Assembly (NCBI GenBank): GCA_003313425.1 | Contig: NHZP01000010.1 | Location: 930,001-994,000, forward strand | Reading direction: 5' to 3' | DNA from: Pseudopyrenochaeta lycopersici | Taxonomy: Eukaryota > Ascomycota > Dothideomycetes > Pleosporales > Pseudopyrenochaetaceae | DNA length: 64,000 bases | In this document: positions 1 to 10,906 of the stretch, piece after piece | Position numbering within the stretch: the first letter of the stretch is position 1 | How the letters are laid out: every line of letters starts with the position of its first letter | Position numbers and translations under genes: made by a program | The notes under the pieces: model-generated | What the model was told of the DNA's origin: nothing | The model's database searches: none | Seen by the model: only the letters and a program-made list of their open reading frames with translations

Positions 1-678
1 GTGGCACCACGATACCCCGCGACAATATCTCGAACATTCCTCACTAATGCAAGTTTACCCGCAACGGTCCTCGTAGCGTTGATGTGTGCGTGAAAGGATA
101 GCCACTCAATGCGGGACAGCTCATCCCGAGGTGCATGGGCGTGCATAAAGGACGTGGGATTGTGCATCCTCATCCAAGCAACCAAAAAGAAACGCAGCTA
201 GGATGCTGGAGTCCGACCTTTGTGCGAGGCTATGTTTGAGAGGGCAAGGAAGCCAGGACGATGTTTTGCGCAAGGGCATGGTTGCGGAGGGGGAGGTGGA
301 TTAGAGGTATCGCTGCGAACGCCAGAAGTGAGATTTAATTTGCTAGTAGTTTACATACATTTCATGCTAGTCGTTCAAGTCATAGTCATTCATCGTGAGT
401 CGTGTCATATCGTATGTTTCCTGCGCCTTTTTCGTTATGCATAGTTTGTAAGTGTCGTAAGTCTGCGTTACCGTTGCAAATGCCAGATTGAAAGCCCAGG
501 GAAAAGAATGTGAAAAACAGAAATCGTAAAGATAAAGGAAGCAGATGTGATGAAAAAGGAAAAAAGCAATCCCACCGTTTCGCCGGTTCCATCTTGATCA
601 AGCGCCTCTTTCAAGTTTCATAGCGCCGTGGCTAGGCCTGGGTGGGAGCTAAAAGTCTCGATATACTTGGAGATACAT
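1..678. other. intergenic, no gene recognised
   Basis: Only short overlapping open frames occur here, none with recognisable protein character. The right part is the 3' flank of the minus-strand gene that ends at 679. Confidence 0.6.
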
Positions 679-1317
679 CTAGTCCCACCATCGCCGGTTG
701 AGTACTCTTCCATTGTTACTGAGAATATCAAGAACATCTGCAGTTGACGCCCGAACACCCCAGATTCTCTCAATGGGCTCAGCGATGGACATCCAGTCCA
801 GACCCCTGACATCATACAAGTCGAGCACGACACGGACCAACCAGGGGGAATACATAGGATAAGAAGGATCCTGGTACAGGAATGGCGACGGAGGCTCGAC
901 TACTGGATGTTCGTCATAATTAACGGTTTGCGCAAACGCCAGAGGGTGAGGACGCTGTCGTGGCTTGCATGGCGATGGTAACGGAGAGTCTGAACAAAGA
1001 TCCATGTCTCCTTCAGAGTCGGTAGGCGAACTTGCCACAGAAGAAGAAGTATCTGAGTCTTCCGACATGATAGATTCGTCGCTCATTTTCGTGTGCAGTG
1101 GAAGCAAAACACTGACTGGTCGGATTGCTCCTTGTTCAGCAGCTTTCAAGATATCGTGCCTAGGAAAAGGTTTGGCGACTATTGCACCAGTAGATTTGGA
1201 GCACGGCGACTCTTCGATTAGCGTGATAGTCATGCGAGACGATGGAGAGTCGAAAGATTGTGCTCGTATGCGCACCTTTGGCGACGGAGTCCTTGGTGGT
1301 ACCATCATGGTCGCCAT
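679..1317 (-). CDS. conserved-looking hypothetical protein, 212 aa
   Basis: An uninterrupted frame of 212 residues. The N-terminal half is Ser/Pro/Asp-rich and probably disordered, with an acidic-serine stretch around residues 78-110. The last ~55 residues look folded: LVRVVLDLYDVRGLDWMSIA is followed by a segment ending NNGRVLNRRWWD. That tail resembles a short C-terminal block I remember from uncharacterised Dothideomycete proteins; it has no function I can name. The start at 1317 is the first Met of the frame (MATMMVPPRTPSPKV). No signal peptide or membrane segment is visible. The opposite-strand frame over the same DNA looks like a shadow. That it is a gene is likely; the function is unknown. 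Confidence 0.65.
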   Translation of the reverse strand: MATMMVPPRTPSPKVRIRAQSFDSPSSRMTITLIEESPCSKSTGAIVAKPFPRHDILKAAEQGAIRPVSVLLPLHTKMSDESIMSEDSDTSSSVASSPTDSEGDMDLCSDSPLPSPCKPRQRPHPLAFAQTVNYDEHPVVEPPSPFLYQDPSYPMYSPWLVRVVLDLYDVRGLDWMSIAEPIERIWGVRASTADVLDILSNNGRVLNRRWWD

Positions 1318-2343
1318 GTTGTAGCGACACTATAAGATCACTATATTTGGCAAAAAAGGATATGAGAAGAAAGGGCAAGAGGATGAAGGCCTCAGAGCCG
1401 GCCTGGAAACCATTCTTCTCTCCAGTAAGGCTTATATCAACTGTACTCATCAGGCGCGTGCGGCCTGTTCGCTGGCCCTGCATATGGCTGCTGCAACCAC
1501 GCCACGACCTTTGCATCCGATAGTGGAAATTACAGGGTTTCCGAGTCCCGTTATTCGGACAAGGCGCATGTCGCGGGGAAGAGGGACGGATGCCAATGGA
1601 TGGGAATTGGAGGCCCGGGCGTGAGTGGACGATACTGCAGCAAGGCGTGGGAGAACAACGCACTCCAGACTTGGCATTCGCTGAGTGATAAAGGATATGG
1701 TGGATGAGTGCCCAGATGATGAGGCAGATGCATAAGATGACCAGGCAAAACGAGATGGTCGTACACCAATGAACAAGACGGCGATTCTTATTCTGTATTC
1801 TGTGGTCACGATTCCCGTTTTCTTACCATGTAGTGAATCCTCTTTAAACTTTGCAATAGTGAAGCATGCGACGACACCCTGAAGCCCGTTAGCGGACCGT
1901 CCCGACTCAACCTACCATGATCGAGGACCCAAGAGTCAGGAGACCTTGGACATCGTGGGGCGTGGAGTCGGCCGACATGGTGTGACGTGGTGAATAGAGT
2001 GTGGCCGCATTTGCGACCAGGCTTGCCATTCGCCAATCAAAAACTAATCCTGGCTCCACTCAATGGAGAGAAAAGAACAATATGAGCAAGGGACTATTTT
2101 TGACAGAGGATATTGTTGGGAAGTGAAGTTGGAACAAATCGGAATCTGATTGTGTGATTTTTGATACAGGCTGTATTTGGCCAACCCTAACCGTGGTCCT
2201 TCATCGCGTCCCTCATGTCGTGCAACGCCGCATGAGTGTAAACGTGAAAGCCAATGAAAGCCGTTCGATAAACACCATAAGTGCACCACCCATTTCGTAG
2301 AAGCCGTGTTCCGACCCCAGCTGCCCAGCGCCAGCGAAAACCT
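1318..2343. other. intergenic between two minus-strand genes
   Basis: Promoter side of the 212-residue protein and 3' flank of RPS18. Several overlapping ORFs of 70-167 codons on both strands lack recognisable domains and conflict with each other, so none is annotated. Confidence 0.55.
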
Positions 2344-3384
2344 TTATCCCTTCTTCTTGGAGACACCGACGGTTCGGCCGCGGCGACCAGTTGTCTTGGA
2401 GTGCTGACCACGGACACGGAGACCCCAGTAGTGGCGGAGACCACGATGAGCACGGATCTTCTTCAAGCGCTCAAGATCATCACGGAGCTTGCTGTCGACG
2501 CCGTTGGCGAGAGTCTGGCTGTTCTTGCCATCGACGATATCGCGCTGCCTGTTGAGGAACCAGGTGGGGATCTTGTCTGCGAATTGTCAGCAAACTGAAT
2601 GCATACGATGGAAAGATATAGAATTAGGATACGTACACTGCAGAGGGTTCTGGATGATGGTGACGATACGCTCGAGCTCTTCGGAGGTGAGGTCACCGGC
2701 GCGCTTGCTGAGGTCGACATCGGCCTTCTTGCAGACCAAGTTGGAGTATCGGCGACCGACACCCTTGATCTTGGTCAAGGCGTACATGACCTTCTGCTTG
2801 CCATCGACGTTCGTGTTCAACAAACGGATGATGTATTGGAAGCTGTGGCCGGTCAGCAGTGTTCTTCGCAACACCCCGGGTACAATTTAATTCCAGCAGG
2901 ACGTCCTCGAGTGTATCCTTCAACCTTGGAACCATTCGCAGTTGCGACCCGCCTCTCTCGTTCCGGACAGTATGTTGATATTCTCTTCACTACATGCCCC
3001 ATTCTCTCGCTCCTTTCTCGTCTAAAATTTCAAGGCCACATCCTTCCTGTTCCTTGATCTCATGTACTCTCACTCAACATACTGTCAGGCTCGAAGGCGG
3101 ATCGTAATTGGGAATGGCTGCCATCGGACGAGTCCACAGCCATCGAGATCGGGATCGCGATGAAGATAACGGGCTGGCTTTCGAGAAAGAATATTTCAAT
3201 ACGTACTTCGACTTCTCTCCGGAGACGAGCGCTGGGCCAATGTCAGTATATATCCCTGGTAAGAAGCGATTGCAATGTCATCTTGCGACTTCCAACTTTG
3301 GCCCACCGCATAATCTCAGTGCGCAAAGTTGAAATGCTGCAAGTGGTTTTGAAAGGAATATTCAAGACGGGTCTACTCACACAT
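2344..3384 (-). CDS. RPS18: 40S ribosomal protein S18 (uS13)
   Basis: Small-subunit ribosomal protein of the 40S head, cytosolic. Spliced model on the minus strand: exon 1 3384-3381 (ATG plus one T), exon 2 3231-3207, exon 3 2842-2637, exon 4 2576-2344, giving 155 residues, the usual length for S18. The start reads [20 protein letters not shown] after joining. Exon 3 carries [20 protein letters not shown] and the C-terminus ends in the basic uS13 tail with [15 protein letters not shown]. All junctions have GT/AG ends and keep frame. The start codon is nearly isolated: exon 1 is 4 coding nt and exon 2 only 25 nt. The intron between exons 2 and 3 is 364 nt, the longest well-supported intron in the window. 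Identity is essentially certain; the 5' microexons rest on splice consensus and the family N-terminus. Confidence 0.95.
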
Positions 3385-4603
3385 GATGGCGGTTGTCGAG
3401 GCTCGATGTGGTGTTGTCGTTGCTGTCGCGAAAGGTAGGGAATTTCGAAAGTGAGCGTGTGGATTGCCGCTTAGCGAGGTGATCCGTGCTTTCCGCTCAC
3501 GTGCCGGGGACCGACACAACTTCACCAGCTCTCCTTGACTTAATTCACTTGCGTCACGCCCGTCTTTTCCGTTTCATCCGTTTCAGTGCATGTTCTGTCA
3601 TTGTTCCTGCATCGGCTGTGCTTGCTTTTCCTTTTGTCGAAGTCTGCCTGTCGAAGTTCACCTGCATGACGGACTGGGCTGTGTTGGCGAGCACATCTCG
3701 TGTTTCCTCCTATAGTGTGGATTAGAACGCACCTCGACACTACACTCCCATGCCGGCCGGTAGTGTCACAAGGTGAAGCAGGAGCATGACATACCTATGG
3801 CTTCATCAATGTTGCCGCGTAATCTTCACGGCTGCTGCCTGAAATGCTAGGCCATTTTCCTGTTCAGCCGCACTCTATCCTCACGCAACAAGCATCGCAA
3901 TGAGGCCACACTTTTGCTCCAACGGATGATTGCACACTCCTGGTAAGCATTTCTTGGGCGTCGAAAGGCCTTGTAAGTCGGTCACACGGTTTGGCAGAGT
4001 ATGCTCATCCTCGATGCGCCCTTCCTCCTTTCATATTCCGTGCGCCTTTCAGCCCCAATTACCCTCGCCTTCCTAGAGTAGCTGTTTGCAATTGGCCTGA
4101 GATCCGTCGATCACTTTCTTCTTTTGATATATTCCTCCACAATTGCGATCTCATGTACCGATAGCCTCCACAGGTTCATGGGGGGCGAAGCTCACATGCC
4201 ACGCCTGCGCCACACCATCACCTCAACAAAACTTTTGGGCAACTTACACTCCAGCTTTTTCGGATGCCTGAAATCAGGCGGAAATTGCCCTGGTGATTAC
4301 TACGACAATGGTTGCCCCAGGGTTTTACCGTTTAAACACCCTCCCAACCGCACGCTGTGCACAACCGAAGTTCGACAGCCACATCCATTCTCAGCCCCTG
4401 TCGGTTCGCCTTAACTTCTACCAACTTTCTTCTCCAGGCGTATTACATCTCATCTGTGATCGTTCTGTCTCCACTCATTGACGCTTTCTTTCCGTGGTCT
4501 CCTGCCTCCGCTCTCACCGGTTCAACTCATGCATCCATCGAAATTCGATTCCGGACATTTCAGTCGCGGAAGCGGACTCACCGCTTAGCTGTTCACGGCG
4601 GCC
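3385..4603. promoter_or_regulatory. divergent promoter region of RPS18 and the 545-aa gene
   Basis: Two head-to-head genes share this 1.2 kb. The part near RPS18 and the ~220 bases before 4604 are rich in C and T on their respective coding strands, as is common for leaders of expressed fungal genes. No specific factor site is claimed. Short ORFs here look random. Confidence 0.45.
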
Positions 4604-6241
4604 ATGGACACCTCACACATGATGCCTAACCAACGCCCTTCTTCAGCCCAGGAACCACATTCGCTCGACACAGATCTTCCCGCAGATGGACTCCCTGCCC
4701 TAAACCTCCCCAGGCACGATACATCGTCGTCCACAGTGAGCGCGAAGCCAATTCCAACGGGAAATTGGACTTTGAACATCAGTGGAAACTGTCCAGGATG
4801 CCATCATCATCACAATTCTGTCAAGATACACGTCAAGGCCACCAGTGACTCATCCCATATTGGTGATGTCTATTGTGAGAATTGCCAGCGGTTATGGTTG
4901 GGGCTTGGCAAAAGAAGTTCTACTCGATTTTCTCTCGTGTCTACGAAAACAATCGAAGTCAATTCCTTGGAGAAAACGTTTCGTTCAACTCTTGTCCAGA
5001 TGATGCGATCCGCAACTGCTATTGCTGCGCTATCTCCTACTCTTGGAAGTGCCACGCTTGCGGACATACCAGAATCTTCCTCGCCCGGTCCGTCGCGTGA
5101 GACATCCATACGGTCTATCACCCAAAGAGGTATCCAGAAAGCTTCTTCAATTACCGGTGGCAGTGTGGCTCCAGGACACAAGGACTTGTCGAGCAGTTCC
5201 TCGAAGGCTGGGGGCGGAAAAGCCACTGTTCGCCCCTTCGCCCAAAACCGAACGTTAATCAATAAAGATCATACTACCGGAACGCCACAGCTCATCTTAC
5301 GCGTTAGACAGAAGATCGGTGCGAAATTTCCGGTTCTGAAAAGGAGTCCTCTAGGCCGATGGTTCCTGGATCAGCCCAAGTTGAGCCCAAAACAACAAGG
5401 AAAGCAACCAATTCGCGAAACACTGCCTTCTCCTGTACCAGCGCCCATATCCATCTTGCATCCTGTTGAAGTAGAGACTGAGGAACACAACGATCTACCG
5501 AAGCAACATAATCTCAATATTTGTTCTTCGTCTACCAGGCCCCAAGAAGCTCTTGATTCGCTCAAGGCCATGGATCAAAAAGCAATCAAGGAACTATCAC
5601 CGGGCCAACGCATTGCATGGATGCGCGAACAGGTCACTGCTTTCAAATCTCTGACCAGGCAGAGCCCTCCGCCAGTCATTTCTACAATGGTCGATAGCGG
5701 TACGCAGGTGGATACACCAGATATATTGCCTGTCTTCCAGATCCCACCTTCACGACGCCATTCAGCATTAGCCTTCGTAGGGAACCGGTTTGGCTCTTTC
5801 CAGTATTGGGAAATTTTTCGTGGAAGTAATTCCACGCCCAACAGACGTCAGCTCAGCATGAGTGAGACACACTTGTCAGATGCCGACACAGCCGTGGAGG
5901 GGATGAGTGCTACTTCTGCACCACGGCGCATTCTACTTGAGAGCATGCAGCGAGGGCAATCGCCTCGGCCGGACTCATTTCACAGTGGCATGCATAATTG
6001 GCAGCACATCCTGCACCACAGGGTTGAGACTCGCGAGTCCTTCGATTCAAGGAGCATCACTCCTGCGAGAGGACGTGCGCGCAACCGACTCTCTCGAGCA
6101 TCAGGCCGTACTTCCACAATATATGTTACAGAGCCATCGATATCTCAAGTCCAACTCGCGCAGCCTACGACCGAACAGTCGGAGCGGTCGGGCGATCCAG
6201 AACGACGTAGTTCAACATCTGAGTTGCCATCAAGCTATTGA
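4604..6241 (+). CDS. hypothetical protein with a putative two-pair Cys zinc site, 545 aa
   Basis: Single-exon frame of 545 residues. Around residues 54-120 is the only folded-looking block: NWTLNISGNCPGCHHHH, then VYCENCQRLWLGLG. The pairs C63/C66 and C91/C94, with four histidines at 67-70 directly after the first pair, suggest a zinc ribbon or knuckle. The rest is Ser/Pro/Arg-rich and probably disordered. A second small conserved-looking patch, LSPGQRIAWMREQVTAFKSL, lies near residue 340. No signal peptide or transmembrane segment is visible. I remember similar Cys-pair blocks in uncharacterised Pleosporalean proteins but no named family. The start at 4604 is the first Met of the frame; an in-frame Met follows five residues later. 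Confidence 0.8.
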   Translation: MDTSHMMPNQRPSSAQEPHSLDTDLPADGLPALNLPRHDTSSSTVSAKPIPTGNWTLNISGNCPGCHHHHNSVKIHVKATSDSSHIGDVYCENCQRLWLGLGKRSSTRFSLVSTKTIEVNSLEKTFRSTLVQMMRSATAIAALSPTLGSATLADIPESSSPGPSRETSIRSITQRGIQKASSITGGSVAPGHKDLSSSSSKAGGGKATVRPFAQNRTLINKDHTTGTPQLILRVRQKIGAKFPVLKRSPLGRWFLDQPKLSPKQQGKQPIRETLPSPVPAPISILHPVEVETEEHNDLPKQHNLNICSSSTRPQEALDSLKAMDQKAIKELSPGQRIAWMREQVTAFKSLTRQSPPPVISTMVDSGTQVDTPDILPVFQIPPSRRHSALAFVGNRFGSFQYWEIFRGSNSTPNRRQLSMSETHLSDADTAVEGMSATSAPRRILLESMQRGQSPRPDSFHSGMHNWQHILHHRVETRESFDSRSITPARGRARNRLSRASGRTSTIYVTEPSISQVQLAQPTTEQSERSGDPERRSSTSELPSSY

Positions 6242-7688
6242 GCGATTTGCAAAATTGAGTGGCTCTTTGCAGTATACGATGCTCCTGAATTGACAGCCCA
6301 CTCTTGGATTTGGCGTGCCTTGAGGCTTTCCAGGACTTTCTCTCGTTTGCCTCTATCCCTCCCTGAGTTAACATCTAAATGTCGTGGACATCGTTCATTT
6401 CATTTGCCGCTCCTTCGTGTATGTCTCATCAGCGCTCTACATGGATTTGTCGTCGACACGTCCTCAACTCCAAAACCCAATCGCGCTTGCGTTTACACTC
6501 TTTCATTAAAATTTTTGATGGCCCGGGATGCAATCCTTCTACGATTTACGCTTACGGTCTTTCTGACAATTTACGATGGTATGGTCATGATAATGGTCCC
6601 TCTGGTGGGATTTACACTCTCTTTTTCCTTATTGTTTTATCATTTATGCTAGTTCTTATCTCAAAAGTCTATCCTTAATAAGTCTGATATCTTTGTGTAA
6701 CATCGACCTCGTCTCTAATCAGTCTCACTTCCTCTAATCAGCGAATATTCTTTCCTCCTTTCTTTCTCTCGCGCTCGATACCGGCACAATATTCTCGTAC
6801 GACTGCGATGATACTATAACCTAGAGCTTTTAAGCAGAGTGTTGAGCACGTAATGGTACGTATCAAGGTAAAGCAAATGTATTGAACAAGTACTGCTGCT
6901 GCTAGAGTGATCAGTGTCCATTTATCAGCCGGCAAGCTACCTATTCAAAGTTGCTTTACGTTTGCTAAAGGTTGGTATGTACTATTTATCCGCCCCTTGG
7001 GCTGTCAGAAGCCGCCTCCTTGCAACTCCACTCTCACTGGACGTACGACGTCGATCATGGCTTATAGCACTTAATTGGACTTTCAGCGCGGTTGAGTCTC
7101 ATCGATTACTACTAGCTTGAGTTCTTATAATGCCTCAACATAAGGCGTAAAGGCATTTTCTCTCTCGCTCAAGAGCCTGGAGGGTTCTGCCCATGACCGG
7201 GAAGTATCAAACTTCCTGCAACGTCCATGCGTTGAGAATACTGGGCGTATTGAGCAGCCACGCTGAAGCATTCTCAAGTAGTGTGACATTGGCTGGCGAT
7301 TCAACTGGACCACCGCACGATGAATATATTGCTGGTATGTTCTTCGACCTGCAACATCACAGCAGGATGAACAGTGCCTCCATTCATTGGAAATGCTCTA
7401 GTCCTGCCTCAATTCGTATGTAAGTTAGGATTTCTTTGCTAGGATTATGACAATCTTAAAAGAGTTGCGGAATGACTTTACGAAAACAAAGGCCAGATTT
7501 GCGCCTTGTGTCCTAAATCAAGGGATATAGTGAGTTCGAACTACAGAGTAGGCATCAGCATGAAACTGACAATTAAAATACTGGAATCCACAAAGAGATC
7601 TACTACATTAACTACTACCAACAAAGTGCAAAGTACATCCATCAATATTAGTCCCTGCGTAAGCCATGGGAATCATCACTTTGCCGCC
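6242..7688. other. intergenic, convergent 3' flanks
   Basis: 3' flanks of the 545-aa gene and of the hydrolase/NTF2-like gene. AT-richer than the flanking genes, with only short ORFs and no recognisable domain. Confidence 0.55.
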
Positions 7689-9063
7689 TCACCAATCATC
7701 TATCATATCGTTTGCCTCCTCACTTTCAACATCCATAACCTTCCTTGCAGCTTCACTCCCACTAACAGGCAACATCTCTAACCCTTGCTTCTTGAACTTC
7801 TCTGGCACCTCCTCCGGATCCAGCAGGCCTACTTGGAACAGTACGCTCGCCTGGTCCCAGTATATCCTCTCGCACCATACTTTACCCCCACGAAACGCTA
7901 CTATACTTACCACTACTATTTCGACCTTCTGGTTTGTGGGAGCAACGCCAGGCAGGATCCACGGCATCTGACATGTGTGTTTGAATTGGATATAGAGCTC
8001 GTCTACGATGCGGTCTACACCTATTGTGCGCGATATGAGGCGCATGTGTAGCGAGGGAGGAGAGGTGCGGAGGAAGTAGTCTTTGTAGAAGCGGCGGAGT
8101 TCTGCAACGCCGTGGCCGCCGGTCATGGTAGGGGTGAAATTTACGAATGGAGTAGGGCCTTCTGGAACATAGGTTTCGAGGAGCTTTTCGATGTTCTTGC
8201 CGCGGTATTTCTCTACTGGTGTATTAGCAACTATAACTCGAACGTTAACTTTAGGGTCTGAGTATTGTGCATACCCTCTTCATTCTCATCCCACACACGC
8301 TCCAAATCGACTTCTGCGCCAAAGCCTCGCCGGACCATACTCAAGCTTCTACTCCACGCAATCGCATCTGCAACCGCATCATACTCATCCAAATCGTGTT
8401 CTGCAAAGCCCGGATCCACGCCCTCGTATGTGAAAACGGGGTACGTAATCTTGTCTTGTAGCCTGCCTGCACCGATTCCAGGTGTAACGCGCTTCTGCAC
8501 CGTTCTTCGCTTCCCCTGTATTCCAAGAACTTCTGGGCGTCGTGTAACGCCTACGGTGCTCTCATTGCCGTTGGTGCCCTCGGCGAGGTGCACGAGCACG
8601 CGAAACGAAGATGTGAAGCGATGGCGTGTATCAGGTATCGATGTGGGATAGTATGCGATTAGGGAACACAGCTTTGAGGTTGAGGTTTTGGGCTCCGAGT
8701 AGACGTCTAGACATATGGCCGCTGCGTCGCCAAATGCTGTGCAAGGTTGTCAGCTTGGATGGATTGGGCGATCGCAACACCAACAGAAACGAAGATATGA
8801 TGCGCCGGGCTAGGAAAAGGCCGTATACCTACGACAGCGTATCGCTCGCCAATGCCCATTTTGTCACCCAGGTGGTGAAGCGTCTGCACGTATTGCTTTC
8901 CGCCTTTACTCATGGGGATATACTCCACAATGAAGCCCTCATCTCGCCATGCTGTCATGGTTTCGATGTCGAATTCATCGTCTTCAGATGTGATATACAG
9001 TACAGGTGTGCTATGCTTAAAAGAGAGCCAGCCATTATGGTCTGCAAGGTACTGTAGCGCCAT
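7689..9063 (-). CDS. dienelactone-hydrolase-like / SnoaL (NTF2-like) fusion protein
   Basis: Model: exon 1 9063-8829, exon 2 8736-8275, exon 3 8215-7689, 407 residues. The N-terminal ~90 residues look like an alpha/beta-hydrolase half of the dienelactone hydrolase type: PVLYITSEDDEFDIETMTAW and, across the first junction, VVGAFGDAAAICLD. The C-terminal ~170 residues look like a SnoaL/NTF2-like domain, with ELRRFYKDYFLRTSPPSLHM, RTIGVDRIVDELYIQF and RIYWDQASVLFQVGLLDP. Fungal databases often call such proteins carboxymethylenebutenolidase, but the Gx(C/S)xG nucleophile elbow is replaced by GAFGDA, so hydrolase activity is doubtful. No signal peptide, so probably cytosolic. Substrate unknown. 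Both introns (92 and 59 nt) have GT/AG ends and keep frame. Confidence 0.8.
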
Positions 9064-10906
9064 GATCGTAGCTTAAAGTTGTGATTACGCCAGACTCCAC
9101 TATTTACAAACGCGAAAAGGTGTCACCTGGGAGCGGTATTGCATTCGTCTCTGTGCTGCCGCGGAGGGTGTGGAAAGGGTAATTAGGGAGGTCGAGGGAG
9201 CAGTGGGTCTTCGCAGGCGGGTGGCCACATCATTACCATGCTACGGCGGCGCATAGTCGGTGTGGGCTCACAGAGCTGAATCCTGCTAGGAACTGGTTAC
9301 CTGAGGGGCGCCAGTGGAGTCGTGCCGGCGTCTCCAAACCGCGAAATGACGTAACTTCTGCAAGCCTCCTTTGGGTTTAGCCGGAAAGCTATCCGGCCCA
9401 AACTTCAACACCATCGATGTCTCACCAACGTGCACTATGCCCGTGATTCGTTTATTATGTGCAGCATTTTTATATTCCTAATATTATCCGAATGCTTTCA
9501 CTTGGACAAAAACCTCGGCGCTTCCTGGGCTTTTGTGTAGCTAGAAAAGAGTAAAATGTAGGTAACATTGCTTTTCCTTAGGGCTTCATGGATCCCAATT
9601 ACCCGAACGCCGGAACTACGATTTTGAATTCGCTATGAGCCTGCCATGTACACAAGCAGCCATTTATGCCAGCGGATAATAGTCTTAATTGACACTGCAA
9701 GCGTCACACAGTGGTCAATCAACTAAGCAAAAGAAGTCCTCTTCAAAGTGCACTTTGTCGCACTTCTAAAACCCCGCAGACCAGTTCATGACTTTTTGTG
9801 AACCTGCGAGTCCCCTAGACCTTCGTCTCGAGCTACCCGCCAGGAACGTAATACCTTAAAGCCCTTCGGCGAACCTCTCCCTTCCAGTACAATCACTTCG
9901 ATACTCTTGCTTGGTCTCTCAAAGCTTTTGGTCGTTTAATCCATTGATCAAGTACGAAAGAACTCAGCCAACTTGCCATCACGTATCATATTTACGCTTT
10001 GCGTTTTCGGAAAGATATAAGGACCGCCTTCTCGAATGGGTTCTGCGGCAGTGATGTCTTGTATCTTGATGTTTGAAGCTCGGCTGGGGATCACCCAAGC
10101 TGCAACATTCAATTGTTAAGGTTAAAGCAGTAGCGAACATACAGAATCACATGTTAGACTAATATCCTTAGATACTTGCTTTGCATAAGAGCGTGGAGCT
10201 CCACAATGGAGACTAAAAGGCTAGGGTCGTCATGATGAGACCCAGTGCGAATATTTGTGTCTCTTAAACTTGACCGTACCGCTAGCATGGCGCTTTCGGT
10301 GGCTCGAGATAGCAAAATCTATTCGGAGGATAATGAGCCATGAGATAAAAATTCTACAAGTGTTCGAAGATAGTCAAGCTCGTATTGGGTGGAGAGTTCT
10401 CGAAGGCGCCCCCTGCATCGGCATTCCTCACAGAGAAACCGAGCAACAGCATGGCATATTCATGTGCCAGGTACCGACACAAAGCCCGAGAAAGCTCTCA
10501 TTCATTCTATGTATTAACAGATCTAACTAATATAAATATCTTCAAGCATGGAGATCCCATATCCCGATCAGGTGAGGTCAGTCCTCGGCTAGACAGAGCA
10601 CGAAGTATTTGTGAATGACATCAAGCTCGGCATTAGTAATGCAACCTTAGATGAGTGTTCGTGTCTGGCGATATGGGTCTGTGAATTTACATGAGGCACT
10701 TGACGAGACAAATGTTTCAACAAAACTCAAAAGTATGGAAGAAAAAGCCAGTGCTAGTGATTATGACCGCGCTCGGCGTAAAAGGTCCGAAGTCGGCGGA
10801 TGTTGGTTGCGGTTTATGGCGGGGTTGCGTGGGGTAGCTTTTTTGAGAAAGAACTTGAGAATGCAACGCCTTCTTCTCAGAACATAACTTCTTAGATACT
10901 GTAGTC
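9064..10906. other. intergenic between divergent genes
   Basis: 1.8 kb between the hydrolase/NTF2-like gene (-) and LEU2 (+). Short ORFs up to ~90 codons (for example 10255-10530) have no recognisable domain. No repeat or RNA gene seen. Confidence 0.55.

Noticed and set aside
2843..3206. C/D-box snoRNA in the long RPS18 intron
   Set aside because: No RTGATGA C-box sequence found on the transcribed strand.
10255..10530. 91-codon plus-strand ORF upstream of LEU2
   Set aside because: Overlaps another frame, no domain, and lies in ordinary intergenic DNA.
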